Assembly: GCF_958298935.1 (NCBI RefSeq)
Contig: NC_084942.1
Span: forward strand, 4,037,501 to 4,101,500
DNA from: Phragmites australis
Taxonomy: Eukaryota; Streptophyta; Magnoliopsida; Poales; Poaceae
Direction of reading: 5' to 3'
DNA length: 64,000 bases
Both the position numbers and the translations under genes were made by a program. This document shows positions 46,718-59,636 of this stretch, piece by piece; position 1 is the stretch's first letter; the number at the start of each line of letters is the position of its first letter. A model generated the notes under the pieces. The model ran no database searches and was not told the origin of the DNA. It was given only the letters and a program-made list of their open reading frames with translations.

Positions 46718-49700
46718 CCCCGTTCGATGAACTCTGGAGATGGCTTGGATTGTGATGCTGAGCTTGGTGTCCACCAAAGTAACCCATCTGCTGCTCTTGA
46801 GAGAAATAGGATGGGATCTGCTGATGGAGACCACCGTTGAAAGGATTCCCATTCATGTTTGCGGCTTGCCCTGCAGCTATCCTTAGTCGCTGGACTTCTT
46901 CTCGCAGGGCTTCATTTAAAGCTGTGAGGTAGAAAATGAAACATTTCAATGTGCTGCTTCCGTAAGGAACTGGAAATTGAATTGTTCTATTTCATTACAA
47001 TAACAGACCAATCAGTTCATCAGTAGATTGTGATCTCGTAGCAATCGAACTTTGTGTTTCAGAGCATAAAATAACAACAACCAGGAGAACTGAAAAAGTT
47101 CCAAAGGAAGATCAGAGCATACCATCCCGCAGTTTAGCTTGCTCTTCCATGGACTGCAACCGGAGCTTGAGCTCTCTATTCTCAGCAGTTAAACCAGTTG
47201 TATCCCTCTGGGTTTTAAGTAAATCGCAATACATCAGAGATCAGAATATTATATATGTGTGGAACAAAAGAAAAGGTTTCATCACAAAATGTTAAACACA
47301 TTCACAGAAGGGGAAAAAAGGAAAAAGAAAATATTGCTGATAGTCTTCAATAGCAATTTCCTATCAAAATTCTCAGACATACAAAAAGGAGATTGTGTGA
47401 TAGCAAGGTCAAAATAACAATAATGGTAAACTATGGAAAACATTACAACAATGCTGCATACAGGAAAATTTTACTAAACTGAGAAATAGCAATTCCACAA
47501 AAATATAATCTTAAACAACAGTCAGCTTTTTGGCGCAAAAGCAGTGTAATCCATAACAGTCAGTATTAAGTACTGCTAGTTATCTCAATTTTACCGTACA
47601 GTATACTACCAATATCATTTGAAGGCATTGAAGTTCACATACTTGATAAATAATGCCAGGACAACTTTCATTATATTGTGAAAATTTATCTATTGTCACA
47701 GAGCCATATCAGTAGCAGTAGAAAGCTGTTGAGAAGTTCAAGTGATACATGAACAACTGCAAATCATCAAGGCATCAAGCTGAATTAAATCCACCTATCT
47801 CAGCGTCATTTTTCATGTTTCTTTTTTAGAGCATAATGCTACAATTGGGATTGTTGGTTGATTGTCCTTGCCTAACTAAATAGTAGATTACTAACCAAGT
47901 TTTCTTGGTAGAGACATATCTTCCATATGAGACCACTTAATCTTCAGCTTAACACTAATCAGCTGATTCTATCCACTTCAATCAAATCATACTCTGAAAT
48001 GGAGCATCACTAGCCCATTTGTGGTGAGCAGCGACCTATCAGGCTCCAAACATCCACGTTAGCTCTAAAACTACTAGGCACATTGAATCCTACCCTAATC
48101 CATTTGCCATGCCAACTACAATTCCAGAGGTAGAAGGGTGTTAAAAAAGGAAATAAATGCTTGATTAAGCTCTAAATCCTCTAATTCCATTTCAAATATT
48201 AATGTATACACATGCTGCACCCATGCACCCCACCCTAAAACAACATACAGATTGCCCTGAAAATTTCCAGAAAAGATCTGAGAATCTTAAAAGGAAACAG
48301 ATTTACGATGTCTTTTTCACTTCCCATGAACAGATCGAATTTCAGTGCATACTCATGTTTAGAAATTAGGTATTCAGAACTGCACATTGCACTTGTAGCC
48401 CTGAATGACCATTTTCCAGTTTGAAAAATTTGCCTCCTATTGTTCTGCAGCTAAGAGCTCGCGTATGCAAACTGAAAAAGACTATGTTATCCATAAAAGA
48501 ACAGGCTACCCAATCACAATATTAACACGTGTTACATGGCATGCTAAATTCCTTATAAACTGCTGGGTTCTGGCAGAAGTGGCAACAATAAAGCTAGTAA
48601 ATAACAGAGAAGTGTAACCGAAGTGATTGTTCGATGCAACAGTCACTCAATAGTCAGTGGTATATGGATTTAATTCTAATGCAGTTATCCTGTTAGAATA
48701 AACTAACTAACTGACTCAACACATCAATAAATTACTCTAGTCGCACCATACATGAACTAAGCTACTTCAAGGAAACAGACAACATGCTATGACACAAGTA
48801 CACATTACACAACCAAAAGATGTAGGCAAGTTGCAGCTGAGTTACTGTAATTCTTTGCAGAAGACACGCAACAATTAATCAATGAATTTAACTGATTAGA
48901 CAAATCTAATCCTATACCTGGAGAAGCGTGAGCTGTGCTGATAGCGTGGTGGCCTCCGTCTGCAGAGTCTGGACCTTCCTCTCCAGTTCACTAGTGTATT
49001 TGATCTTCCTCTCCTTCGACCTCGCCGCCGACTGCCTGTTTGCTAGAATCCTGCACACCAGCAATAACAAAAACTTAATCTAAATCGACAACCCCAATAC
49101 ACTTCCTACCCTAAAATCTCGCAATTATTGTCTCTAAGACAATTCGATAGCTCAGATCTCTAAACACATAGCACACTAACACTAGCACAATCACAAATAA
49201 CTCGAACATACATGCTTCACACGCTAAATTACAGTATCGGATAACAAGGCACCTTCCGGATCTAGGAAGCATCAAATATCAATTGACGGAAAAAAGGAAA
49301 CAGCTAAATATTTCCCTACCTCTTTGCGCGCTTGGGGTCGATGAGCGCGAGCTCGGCGATCCTCTCGGTGGGCATGGCCTTCTTCGCGTAGTCCGGCAGG
49401 CCGCTCGACAGCGCCGACTCGCCTTCGAACGGCGAGCTGACCCCATCCATGGACCCGCTCCTCTTATGCCCGCCCCCGCCGCCACCTCCTCCGCCCTGAA
49501 AGGCTTGGCTCTCGAAGAAGGCGGCGTCGAGGGAGAGGCTCCTCGTGTGGGCCCCACCCCCGCCGGGGTGCCGGGGCGCGGGGGCCGGGGCCAGGGCCTG
49601 CGGCGGTGGCGGCGGCGGCGGGGTGGGGTCGGAGGCGGCCAGGGAGTCGTCGGAGAGGGAGGGGAAGTCGAGGTCGGAGAAGGAGAAGTCGCCGTCGGGG

Positions 49701-49837
49701 TCGAGGTCGAGGAGGAGGTCCGCGTCGGGGAGGCGCAGGAACGTCTCCGAGTGGGCCCGCCGGTGGTGCCCCCGGCCGCTGCCCGAGGTCGGCGCCGGCA
49801 CCGCCGGCAGCGGGAAGCGCGGGTCCATGTAGCTCAA
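46668..49837 (-). CDS. group I bZIP transcription factor (RF2a/RF2b/VIP1-like)
   Basis: Nuclear DNA-binding protein of 329 residues. Four coding exons with consistent phase: 49837-49320, 49050-48918, 47207-47123 and 46921-46668. The N-terminal 170 residues are Pro/Gly/Asp-rich, with basic-Ser motifs HRRAHSETF and HKRSGSMD that resemble kinase or 14-3-3 sites in this family. The junction [20 protein letters not shown] leads into the basic region [18 protein letters not shown] (N-x7-R pattern), then a leucine zipper across exons 2-4. The Gln/Asn/Ser-rich tail ends [11 protein letters not shown]. Rice RF2a and RF2b bind vascular promoter boxes and VIP1 responds to osmotic stress; a similar role is inference. 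The start MSYMDP is the first in-frame ATG after the GC-rich leader; a second ATG lies 9 bases on. Confidence 0.95.
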
Positions 49838-50600
49838 CGCCGGCGGCGAGGTCGTTAGCCCTTTACACTTCGCTGCGACGGCGGCGGCGGTCGGGTGAAG
49901 TGTGTGAGAGCTCGGGATCGGCCTGGGGGGCGTACGAGTGAGGAGTAGAGAGGCGGAGGACGCGGGGCGCGTGGTCCCGGTCCATGGATTTGATCAGCTT
50001 GGACACGGATCTCGAGGCGTACGGACGGTGGATACGCTGCTAGGTTGGTAGGGATGGCGTAAAGGGGCATGGGGAATCTCCAATGGCGCGCACGCGACGT
50101 GGGCGAGGGAGCCTGGGTGAGCTCAGCGTATGGATCACACCCACATGACGCGAATCTCCAGGTGCGCTGGGTGGCGCGATCAGGCAACGGCGTGTGAACT
50201 CGGTGTAGGTGGGAATTTCGTCCGGGAGGGAGGAGTGCCGCGCTGCCCCTATCAGCGAGCAGTGCGCGGCAGCGGACGCGCGGGCCCGGGGGCGACCTTT
50301 TGCCGGTGGCTGTCGCGTGGACCCACTTCCAGTGTGAGTCGCGTTTGGCGTGCCGTGCCTTGTGGTCGTCGGGTGGCGGGTTGGGCCTTACGCGTTGGAG
50401 ACGGTGGAGCCCACTGGATTAATTTAAGAGGCACCTCGGTGATAACTAGCAGCAAGTCATGGCGGTGGGACGAAGCCACGATAGTTGAGGTGCCACGAAC
50501 TTCGCAATCCAGGTCCTCTGCAGGATCCTCCTGTTCCGAGTAAACCTGTTTATGGGCATCCGGGTCCGATCTTAGGTGTCCACGAGGACATAATATATTA
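49838..50600 (-). promoter_or_regulatory. GC-rich leader and likely promoter of the bZIP gene
   Basis: Very GC-rich near the start codon and falling to AT-rich by 50580. On the minus strand it contains a CCACGTCGC element (about 50093-50101), an ACGT core that bZIP proteins in general can bind. I see no clear TATA box. Promoter assignment is by position. Confidence 0.45.
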
Positions 50601-50858
50601 TACTCTCTATGATTATAAATATAGATTGTTTTAATCTTTTTAATTATTCTCTAAATATAAATTATTCTTGAACTTCTATGTGTTTTTTTCTCTTTTGTTA
50701 CTGCCTTGCCTTTGTTTAATAAATACTACCACTCTCACAAATAAATGCGTTATCTTTTCTAATACAGAATAAATAAAGGACAACAAGATCATTTAATCTA
50801 CTTTCTTAATCCTTATGCACAAATCTAAAACGACCTACATTTGCAATCGGATGGAGTA
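50601..50858. mobile_element. Stowaway-like MITE, 258 bp, in bZIP upstream region
   Basis: Left end TACTCTCTATGATTATAAAT and right end TTGCAATCGGATGGAGTA are imperfect inverted repeats of the Stowaway type. TA flanks both sides (50599-50600 and 50859-50860). Confidence 0.72.
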
Positions 50859-51520
50859 TATTTTATCTAGGTTTGGATTTTTTTATAATAACTATATGTT
50901 ATATATTATTTTTATTAATCTTAGAAAAAGATAATTATAATAGTGGTGTGTCTAGATCTATATATATGATTTAGATGAGTTATCTCGTATTCTAAATCTT
51001 GAAAGCTTTTATCCGATGAATCTGATCATGGCTTAAATCTGTTGTGAATTTTAATTGGTTGTTTCTGCTTATATCTAATCTCATATCACTGATGTCTAAC
51101 TATGTATTGCTTATCTAGTCTCTCTGGCATGTCCCTCTTTGACGAACCCCTCTCCTTATATAATCGAGTTGATGATACGTACCATACTTAAGGCCTCATT
51201 TGGATAGGCTAGACTTCTGCAGAAGAAGTTGCTGGCTAGCTGGCCAGGGAAGCGGTTGTGGCTGCTGGGCTTCTTAGTTTGGATACCTTTTCTTTTGGGG
51301 GTCCATATCCCGGCCCATACGCAAATACGAGTGATTTTGAGATGGTGAATATGATTTGCCCTTGATATAATTGAACTATCTAGCAGACCCGACATTTTGA
51401 GGTTTGAACTGTAAGTTTCTCATGGAAATTATGGAGGAATTTCCTTATGGATTTTCTATATATAAACTGTATTTTTTCTTCTTGAGATGTTATAAGAGTT
51501 GTTTGGAACATGAGAATAGA
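50859..51520. other. intergenic, no gene seen
   Basis: AT-rich DNA between a MITE and the gypsy 5' LTR. No supported feature. Confidence 0.4.
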
Positions 51521-54331
51521 TGTGACACCCATTTCTTGCTGCCAGTTCGGCCCATCTCCCTGCGCTTGAAGCCCAGCCCACTCCCCAGCTCGCTCTCTCA
51601 CCAGCAAGCCAGGCCCGCCTGTCAGCTCCAACCTCCCACTCCCTTCACGCCCAGGCCACGCCCGCGCTCGCTCTAGCTCCTGCAACCGCCCGCTGAAACC
51701 GCCGCACCCACCATCCGCCTCCGCGCCCCACGACTCCGTAACGGCCTCGCTCCTTCTCCGCGCTATAAAATGGCCTCCACAACACCCTGCCACCCTCACG
51801 TTCTCCCTCCACCTGCCGCCCCAAATTGCACCACCACCATTGTCGGCCATAGAGCTCCGCCGAGCGTCAACCGCCGTAGCCGAGCACTCTCTGGTGCTTC
51901 TAAGGCCATCATCAGCTTCGCAGGAGCGCGAAGAGTCTTCTCCGTTGCCCCTCAATGTCGTTCCGTTGCCGCATGACCTCTCCCACCAAACTCCGGTGAG
52001 ATTTGCCACCGCGCACTGTCACCTACCATCTCCGTTGCGCCCCGAGGCCCACTAACCGGTTCTTAGGCACCGTAGGACCCTAAGGAAGCTTCCCTGACCC
52101 CCGTTTTTGCTTCTCCGTCACCGCAGCAAAGCCCCTGCTGATCTCTGACCTCACTGCTACCATCTCACCATCATCGACAACCATCAATCCACCTCCGATT
52201 GCCTCGAAGCTCTTGATGAGACCCCTTGTCCCTCCTCTCTGTTTTGCGTCATTTCTCATCATGTTTGGTAGCTTGTAGCGGTTGATCAAGCTTCTGCGGC
52301 GATGCTACGGCCATGCCCGCAGTGGCACCACCATTTTCCTATCGTTGTCGGCCACCAAACCCTCCCAAATTGCACTGAGCCATCGGATCCCTCGCGTGAG
52401 GTCAAGATTAGAGGTTTAGGTACCCCTTCGTCCCTTTGAACCATAGCCATCGATTTTGAGATCAACGGATTAGATTTAAATAGAGGTAGCCCAGTCAGCC
52501 TTGCCACGTCAACGACACATGTCGCAACCACATCAGCAGCCTTGTCCGACTTGGCAAGCCACGTCAACACACCCGAGCCCAGTCAACAACGACATCATGC
52601 TTACACAATAAATAGATTTTTCAATACAAAAATAAACCCTTTTAGTCTCTAAAATTGGGTAATCTTACATTTATGCCCCTAAACTTTTCTATCTTCACAA
52701 AAATGCCCCTACCAGTACTGTTATTTTACTTTTAGCCCATTGAACTTTTATATAATTATAAATAGGTTCCCAAAATTTTACAAATAAATCCTTGGAACTT
52801 TCTATTTTTACAATTTAGTCCTTATTCTTTTACAGAAAGGCCCCTAAAGCTTCAAACAATCATAACTTTTTTGTAGTGGCGAGTACTCTCCGTTAGTAGA
52901 CTTTTTATAGTGCTTTTCTACTATTTGGTGTATCATTCTTAGATGTTTGTGCTTGCTTATTTCTGGTGTGCGCGATTGCAATATGAGACGAGTAGTTCGT
53001 GAACCTGCAGGACCAGACTTTTGAAGAGTTTGAGCAACCCACTATTGAAGGCAAGTGTCCTTGATCATATTGTAGGAAAGTGTATCTTTTACTTTCTAGA
53101 TACATGCTTGTCAATATAAACCCTATGTTTAGGATTTATTAGTACTTTTCATGATTATCCTTGTCACTTGTGTTGTAGTCTATATATCAAGGGTAGCAAT
53201 GTTTAGCCATGCTATCGAGTCGGGTGATCTATGCAATATGAATCGGATTGAGTAATCTTTTGTAGCAACATGAATCATAGGGATCTAGGTAGGTTGGTTT
53301 GGTTAGTATGGTTGTTGTGTGCATATTAGAAATGTGTGAGTACCTGCTTTAGATCCTAAGGACCAGTTCTTGAAGCCTGTAAACCGGCTGAACAACACAA
53401 CCACGAGGCTTATATGAGTATGGTCTGACCAATTAATTAGATGTCCTCTTATTTTGTACGCAACAGTGGATGGTTGAGTGGCACAAGAGAGGACCTCTGG
53501 AGTGGATGGAATCCCTGGTAGCGGTGAAACCTTAGTGGGTGCATATAGATTTAGAGGCGCTTTGTAAAGGCCTTGTAGTGAGACCCTGGCTCTACACCTC
53601 GGAAGTGTGAAGCAAAACGGGAATAATGACTCGTGGGTAAAGTATGCAACCTCTATAGAGTATAAAACTGATTGACCAGCCATACTCACAGTAAGAGCGG
53701 GCTTGGATTTCTTCATGATTAGTGGGGATCTTGGATGGTTGGTTTTGGATAATCGTGTGGTGGTACCCCGATGAGTTGCTAGCTATATATAGAATATCTA
53801 GTGAGTCTGGTAGTTGGATGGAATCTGATGAGCTGTTTCTTTAATGTTGGTGTCGTCACACATAGTAAATAGAATTGCCAAGTCCTTTTTGAGTCTTAGA
53901 ATAGGATGGCATAGATGCAGTAAACTTGAGTTAAGTCTTCCTTGCCTTAAGCCTTCATATCATGTTTTTCCACACTTGCTAAGTACTCCATGTACTCACG
54001 CTTACTTTCTCCCAACCTCTTGATGCTACTCGGAAGGTGAGGACTTCGAGGACATCCCTGCCGATTGAGCTGAGTTTTAGGCGAAGGAAGATTTTGACCT
54101 GAAGACCATGTTAGCGCTCCTCTAGACAACGCCTATGGATGGATGGAGGACCGGCTACTGTCGGAAATTATCTTAGTGTTTTTTAAGACCTACAAGTCCT
54201 TTTGTAATGAATCTTATCGTTATGTAATGACACTGTTATGTTATCACTTATAAAGTCACCGCATGTATGAAACTTCATCCTGACATACATGTGGAATGCA
54301 TTGGGTTTGCTCTTTTGAAACGGGTGTGACA
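51521..54331 (+). repeat. 5' LTR of the gypsy element, 2811 bp
   Basis: Begins TGTGACACCCATTTCTTGC and ends AACGGGTGTGACA, directly followed by the primer binding site, which fixes it as the 5' LTR. A TATA box CTATAAAA lies at 51763-51770. It shares GCAAGTGTCCTTGATCATAT (53051) with the solo LTR at 34451. Confidence 0.85.
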
Positions 54332-54335
54332 GAGG

Positions 54336-54349
54336 TGGTATTAGATCTG
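54336..54349 (+). other. primer binding site (initiator Met-tRNA type)
   Basis: Reads TGGTATTAGATCTG, close to the plant gypsy primer site TGGTATCAGAGC complementary to the 3' end of Met-tRNA. It lies a few bases after the LTR end, the expected place. Confidence 0.65.
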
Positions 54350-54503
54350 TGTTAACCGTAGGACACAAACCTAGCTAGTAATGGTCGTTATTAAGGACAT
54401 ATCTCTATCAAAAACTAATTTCTGAAAATCTTTTACTCTACCAGTGTCGTTTCTAACCTCCTTTCTATTGTTGTTATTTATAAAATCTTTGTAAAATGGT
54501 TAT

Positions 54504-57500
54504 TGTAGGACCCCATTCTTGGGATCTCCTATGCCTCTTGTATCAGTCCCTGGATTAAGTAGCTGATACACACAATATAACAGTAAACTTCATACATAAG
54601 GATTAAGGTTCATAGTATAAAAGGTTACAAACCATACCGTAATACAAGCCTAGCCTAACGGCCAACAAAACACAACGGAAAGCAAAAGCCCAAGTCACAA
54701 GCAGCGAGGGTGCGAACGTGACTTCTAATTCTACTCTTTATCACCGCCCTCATCTCTGGCGAAGTCGGCATTAGTTCCTTTATCTGGATGACAGCAAGAG
54801 TGAGTACAGAAGATATTCAGCAAGCCCTATACTACTTCAAAGTTTTTGATAGATGCATAATAGAGTAATTCAAGGGCCAGGCTTTATGGTTTTAATTTTA
54901 GTGTAAAACAGTTTTATGCAGGTACTCAATTGTATCATCTACTATAGCCTTTAAAAACAGTTCAAATAGATCAAAACAAGGTATGAAGTTGTATCTGGGG
55001 GTTCTTCGGTCCTGTGAGGGGCTAGACCTCACTCCACAGTCCCTTATTATCACATCTGGTGTACCTCTAGTACTACCCAGCTTCTGACGGATTAAGCCAG
55101 GAATCTCATCACACAGATATCTAGTCCACATACTCACTCGTCAAGACACACGCACCCAAAGTCTAGTCAAAACGGTTATTGCTAACGCATGTCCATGACC
55201 ATGGACACAACTATTCAAATAGATTTACACTCTATAGAGGTTGTACCATTTTACCCATGCGATATGCTCAGCCTCTAACCGTTGCAAGCGGAGGAATAAA
55301 TCATATCTAGACACATCCAATCACCTTCCTGCCGGGCTTTTCTACGAGATTTACCCCCAAGCGTCAGAGTCCATGTACTGAAGGACAACCGCCTTTTTAA
55401 GCCTAAGCCGCTTCTAGAAACCTCCAAACAACGGGATAGATAACTACTTGACTGCTCGCTGCTTCCAGCATCATAGTATGATGCCCAACTCAATCCAGTG
55501 AAGGAGAAATCAAGTTCTGCCCATACAGGACGCATGGTTGCACGGGGTGGCTAAGCATGACTGCGCATTGACTCGATCCTTAAATGGCCAGGGCCGGTAT
55601 ATTCCGGCAATGAACACCACAGAGGTGACTCATGCCCCCAGGAGCATTCTCATCCACAGTACTACTCCACCTGCCTCCACCAAAATAGTTTTCACCTATT
55701 TTTACACATCTCCCACCATATCCCACGTGACATTAAGGATTTCACACTCATCACGGAATTCACAACCATCAATGATTCATGGTATATGAGTTATTATTGA
55801 TAATAGTAAATCTTATCTCTAAGGTGAGGTGTTTTAAAAGCGACGTCTCCGAGGATATGTATTCAATCCTAAGCATGCTAGATATTAAGGCGTCATCCAT
55901 CGTTAATATATTTAACAACAGATACTCCTAGGGTGATATGTATTCTGGATGATGACATGTAAGGCATGGCAGTGTTGATAGGATTAACTATTATAAATAG
56001 TTTGAAAGAAAACGTAATACATAGCACATGCGATAATAAGTCTAGTTTTAGTTGATCATATAGATTATTTAAAATATAGGTTCAATATGATCAAGGAAAT
56101 CGGACTTGCCTTCTCCGGAGTTTTCTTAAAAATCTTGGTTGAAATCAGGATCTTCCTCACTCATGATGCTTCCTGCGCAGCACTCGCAAAACTTTAGCGG
56201 CTCTGCAAGTGTGACTACGATCAATACGGGCTATACTAAAGAAGAACCAATTTAACACAAAATGGAAAACCAAATAAGCCCTAATAGATATCACATCATG
56301 ATAGATGGGTAGTTCTCGAATTTAAATGAATTTCGGTGAAAGAATTGGTGAAAGAATCATCAAGCCAGAACGAAGAAGTTATGGCTCCTAAAAGATTAAA
56401 TCTAAAATAAAATTGGAAAATTATGAAAATAATACTATTCATAGGTGGGACCCACGGCTGAGGCCCACTAAACAGTAGCATGGGCCTACATGAACAGTAC
56501 CAGGTGGGCTGAGATGGGCTTGGATTGGGCCGGGTCCGGGCCTGGATGGGTTAGGCTGGGCTTGGGCTGCACAGTACCGGGCTGCATAGTCCCAGCCCGC
56601 TCGGGACTAGGTTGGTGGTTTATCGTACCTTAGCGGTGGGCTTTGAGGCTAGGCCGACCCACTGGGTGCGACCACTGGGAGGCTGGGCCGCCTTAACAGG
56701 CCGGCCCACTCGCGGCTGGGCTGCACAGCTTGGCCGAGCCATGCGGCGCGCAATAGCGGCCCGGCTACCTGCGTGGGGGCACACGATGGCGAAGGGGGAT
56801 CAGTGGGCGGCGGTAAGGAATCGAGGCAAAACGACACCGGAGAGCTTGCTAGAGTTGGTTTCCCGCCAGGGCTTCATGACGATGAGCGGACGCCGGGCTT
56901 CTACACGACAAGGCAGACTCAACGGTGGGCTCATCGACGGTGGCCGGCGGCAAGAGCGCTACGAGACGGCGGTTGAAGAAGGGTAGCGACGCGGCCAAAA
57001 TTGGGCAGCACCTCCCGTGTACTGGGAGGTGTCAACCTACAAAGAAAAAGGGGTATGAGGCCTCTAGGCTTCATGGCACGATAGCCAGCCACACATATGC
57101 AGCACCAGCACGCCGGCGGTGACCACTGCACGGCAGCGCGTGGCTACACACTAACAGAGAGATCGGGGCAGCGACATGCTATCTACACGGACGCAAGGGG
57201 TAACTGGGAGGCTCACCGGCATCTGGGTCGAAGGAACGGGAAGGCAGCCGGTGGTGAGAAGCTGCAGTGGTGACAGTGTTGGCTCGGCTTCATGCACAAG
57301 CAGCTCCCGTCAGGCTCCGGGTGGACAGATTGCAGCACTGGGATGGTGATGTGGCCCTAGAGCTCCTCGATGGCTTGTGGACGGCTGATTGGCAATGGCG
57401 GAGGTGCGGCAGCATAAATGGCGATGACGGCGCGGTGACGTGGATGATGAAATGGGGAAAGTGAGAGAGACCAGGCGTGCTATTTATAGAGGGAGAGGCA

Positions 57501-58859
57501 CAGCATGGCAATGCGGCTCGTGATGTCGGCGGCATGGGCAGCAAGTGTGGTGGTGAGGTGGCAGGGCAACACCCACCATTTTCCCAAGCGTGGGTGCTCT
57601 GCACCATCCATGCGCGTGTCGGGCATGAAAGTCTCGGGTGCCAGGGCTTTGGGTTGCGGGGGAGTGAGCTGAGAGAGGGGGAGTTGGAGCGGGAACGCGA
57701 CGGGACAGATGAGAGAGGCAAGTGGCTTTCCGCCGTCGTGGTGGCACGGCGTTGCGCTAGAGGAGGGAAGACAGAGCCTGGGCGAGCGATGGCGATATCA
57801 TCGACACATGGACAGCCACGCTCGTGCGCTGGCGTGCGTGTGAGTAGGCCAGCACGCGGGCGGGTAGGCTGGGAGGGCGTGGGGGTGGGCCGAGAGAGCG
57901 TACGAGAGAGGGGGGCCGATGCCTTGCGGGCCGAAACAGAGAAGGAGTGGGGAGATTGAGCCCAAGGAGAAAAGGAGAAAGGATAAAAGAAAATGGTTTT
58001 AGGATAAATTCAAATGTGAGATTTGAATTTGTATTTGACTTTAGATTAGGATCAATTCAATCGGAATTATTTGAATTATGAATTAGAAGTAAAGCTCTGA
58101 GATTTTGGAAGATGATTTGAATCCAATTTGAATTCAATGTAGGGATTAGTTTAGAATAAATTTTGGCTCAACTTGGAATACTTAGTCCAATTACATATAT
58201 GAATGCATACATACACATACTTCCTTGTCTTTAGTTAGCTTAATTAATCATAAAAAGTTTTAATTTGGAGTGAAATTTGTAATTAATTACTGCTTCAGGC
58301 GAGATTGTCGACACGTGGACGGCCACGCTCGCGCACGGGCGTGTGTGTGTGAGAAGGCTGGCACAGGGGGTGGGCAGGCCCAGGAAGCCGCGCGGGGGGG
58401 GGGGGGGGGGGGTGGGAGGGGGATGGGCCGAGGGAGCGTGCAGGAGAGGGGGAGTTGGGCAGATGGCTCGCGGGCTGGAACAGAGAAGGCGAGGGGAGAT
58501 TGAGCCTGGTGAAAAAAGGAAAAAGGGAAAAAGAGAATGGTTTTAGGATAAATTCAAATGTGATATTTGAATTAGTATTTGACTTTGGATTAGGATCAAT
58601 TCAATTGGAATTATTTGAATTATGAATTAGAAGTAAAGCTCTGAGATTTTGGAAGATGATTTGAATCCAATTTGAATTCAATGCAGGGATTAGTTTAGAA
58701 TAAATTTTGGCTCAACTTGGAATACTTAGTCCAATTACATATATGAATGCATACATACACATACTTCCTTATCTTTAGTTAGCTTAATTAATCATAAAAA
58801 GTTTTAATTTGGAGTGAAATTTGTAATTAAATAACATGCTTAAAGCTCAGGATGTTACT
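54504..58859 (-). mobile_element. inverted gypsy solo LTR, 4356 bp
   Basis: Plus strand begins TGTAGGACCCCATTC and ends CTCAGGATGTTACT; flanks GTTAT (54499-54503) and GTTAC (58860-58864) form a 5-bp duplication with one mismatch. Its promoter points left: the complement of TATTTATAG at 57481-57489 is a TATA box. Near 56086-56113 the complement of the TTGATCATATTG block shared with the other long LTRs is present. No internal genes. It landed about 150 bp after the primer site of the host element. Confidence 0.8.
57792..58833. repeat. tandem duplication of about 0.5 kb within the inverted LTR
   Basis: Copy 1 is about 57792-58289 and copy 2 about 58299-58833. They match closely from GGTTTTAGGATAAATTCAAA to GGAGTGAAATTTGTAATTAA. 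Copy 2 differs by expansion of a run of 19 G at 58394-58412 and nearby changes. Copies start with a GC-rich part (CGACAC..TGGAC..GCCACGCTCG) and end AT-rich. Confidence 0.9.
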
Positions 58860-58893
58860 GTTACTGACTCCTCTCTCTCTTTTAAAATTTTAG

Positions 58894-59636
58894 ATGGCCT
58901 GCATGAAGCAGACGCCCCGCAAGCAAGTTGGAGGCTTCATTCCTGCTAGAGCTCCCGCATAGGCTACTTGGGCGCTCCAGCTGCTCATGGAGTTTCACTT
59001 TCTGGACTTCGGGCGGGAAGTTTCCTCGCAAGCTTTGGACGATCCTCGAGAGTTTGGGCTACCAAGAGGCCCCGATCTATAAATGAATCAGGACCCCGCT
59101 CAACAACTACGGTTATGCTTGGATGGTAGAGGTGATAATCTTTGAGAAGCACTCGAGCGACGATGGCCACAAGGTGTATAGGATCCACTCAGCCCTAGCC
59201 CCGAGAGAGACCTTTATAGCTGGGATTTGTGATGCAGCTCGCCAGGCAGTTTTTAGTCCTCTACGAAGAGTACCACAGTACTATTCAAACTACACAATAT
59301 AGCTTGTACCCGTAGCGTAGGAGTGGCAGCTTGTAGGTCAGCTTTGCCGCCACCAATAGGGACGCTAGACTGGTGGAGCAGATTCGCCTCACCGACACCT
59401 TGACCCAGGAGCTGGACATAGCCCTTGACGAGCTAGACGACGTACACCTAAGGCTCGCCAAGGCAGAGGAGAGGATTCGCACCCTTCAGGCTGTGATGAC
59501 TGATGACTTAGAGGAGGACCCAGAGGAGGGGCCCAGGCTAGAGTTGCCCCGCTCTCCCTCCCGCAATAAGCTCCGCCTCAATGCTGCTCTGTGTGTTGCA
59601 CCACAAGACCTTTCTGAGGGTGGAGACAGTTCCTGA
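58894..59636 (+). pseudogene. accessory ORF of the gypsy element, histone H3-tail-like start, coiled coil end
   Basis: The first ATG after the inverted LTR gives MACMKQTPRKQVGG, then a stop at 58960-58962. Compared with the histone H3 tail, Lys4, Gln5, Thr6, Arg8, Lys9, Gly12 and Gly13 are at matching places. Downstream, in other frames, come NNYGYAWMVEVIIFEKHSS, YRIHSALAPRETF and AARQAVFSPLRR, then from 59373 a helical acidic segment (LTQELDIALDELDDVHLRLA, KAEERIRTLQAV) ending at 59634-59636. Extra ORFs between LTR and gag occur in some plant gypsy lineages; their role is unknown to me. Several stops and frameshifts mean no full product here. Confidence 0.55.

Noticed and set aside
49283..49858. 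191-residue plus-strand frame opposite bZIP exon 1
   Set aside because: It is the antisense shadow of a GC-rich coding exon, with Arg/Gly-rich low-complexity sequence.
56612..58546. Several 60-160 residue frames in the inverted LTR
   Set aside because: They are low-complexity GC-rich frames within a solo LTR, on both strands, with no known domain.
58894..58962. Histone H3 gene
   Set aside because: Only about the first 14 residues resemble H3, a stop follows, and the downstream sequence belongs to a gypsy element.
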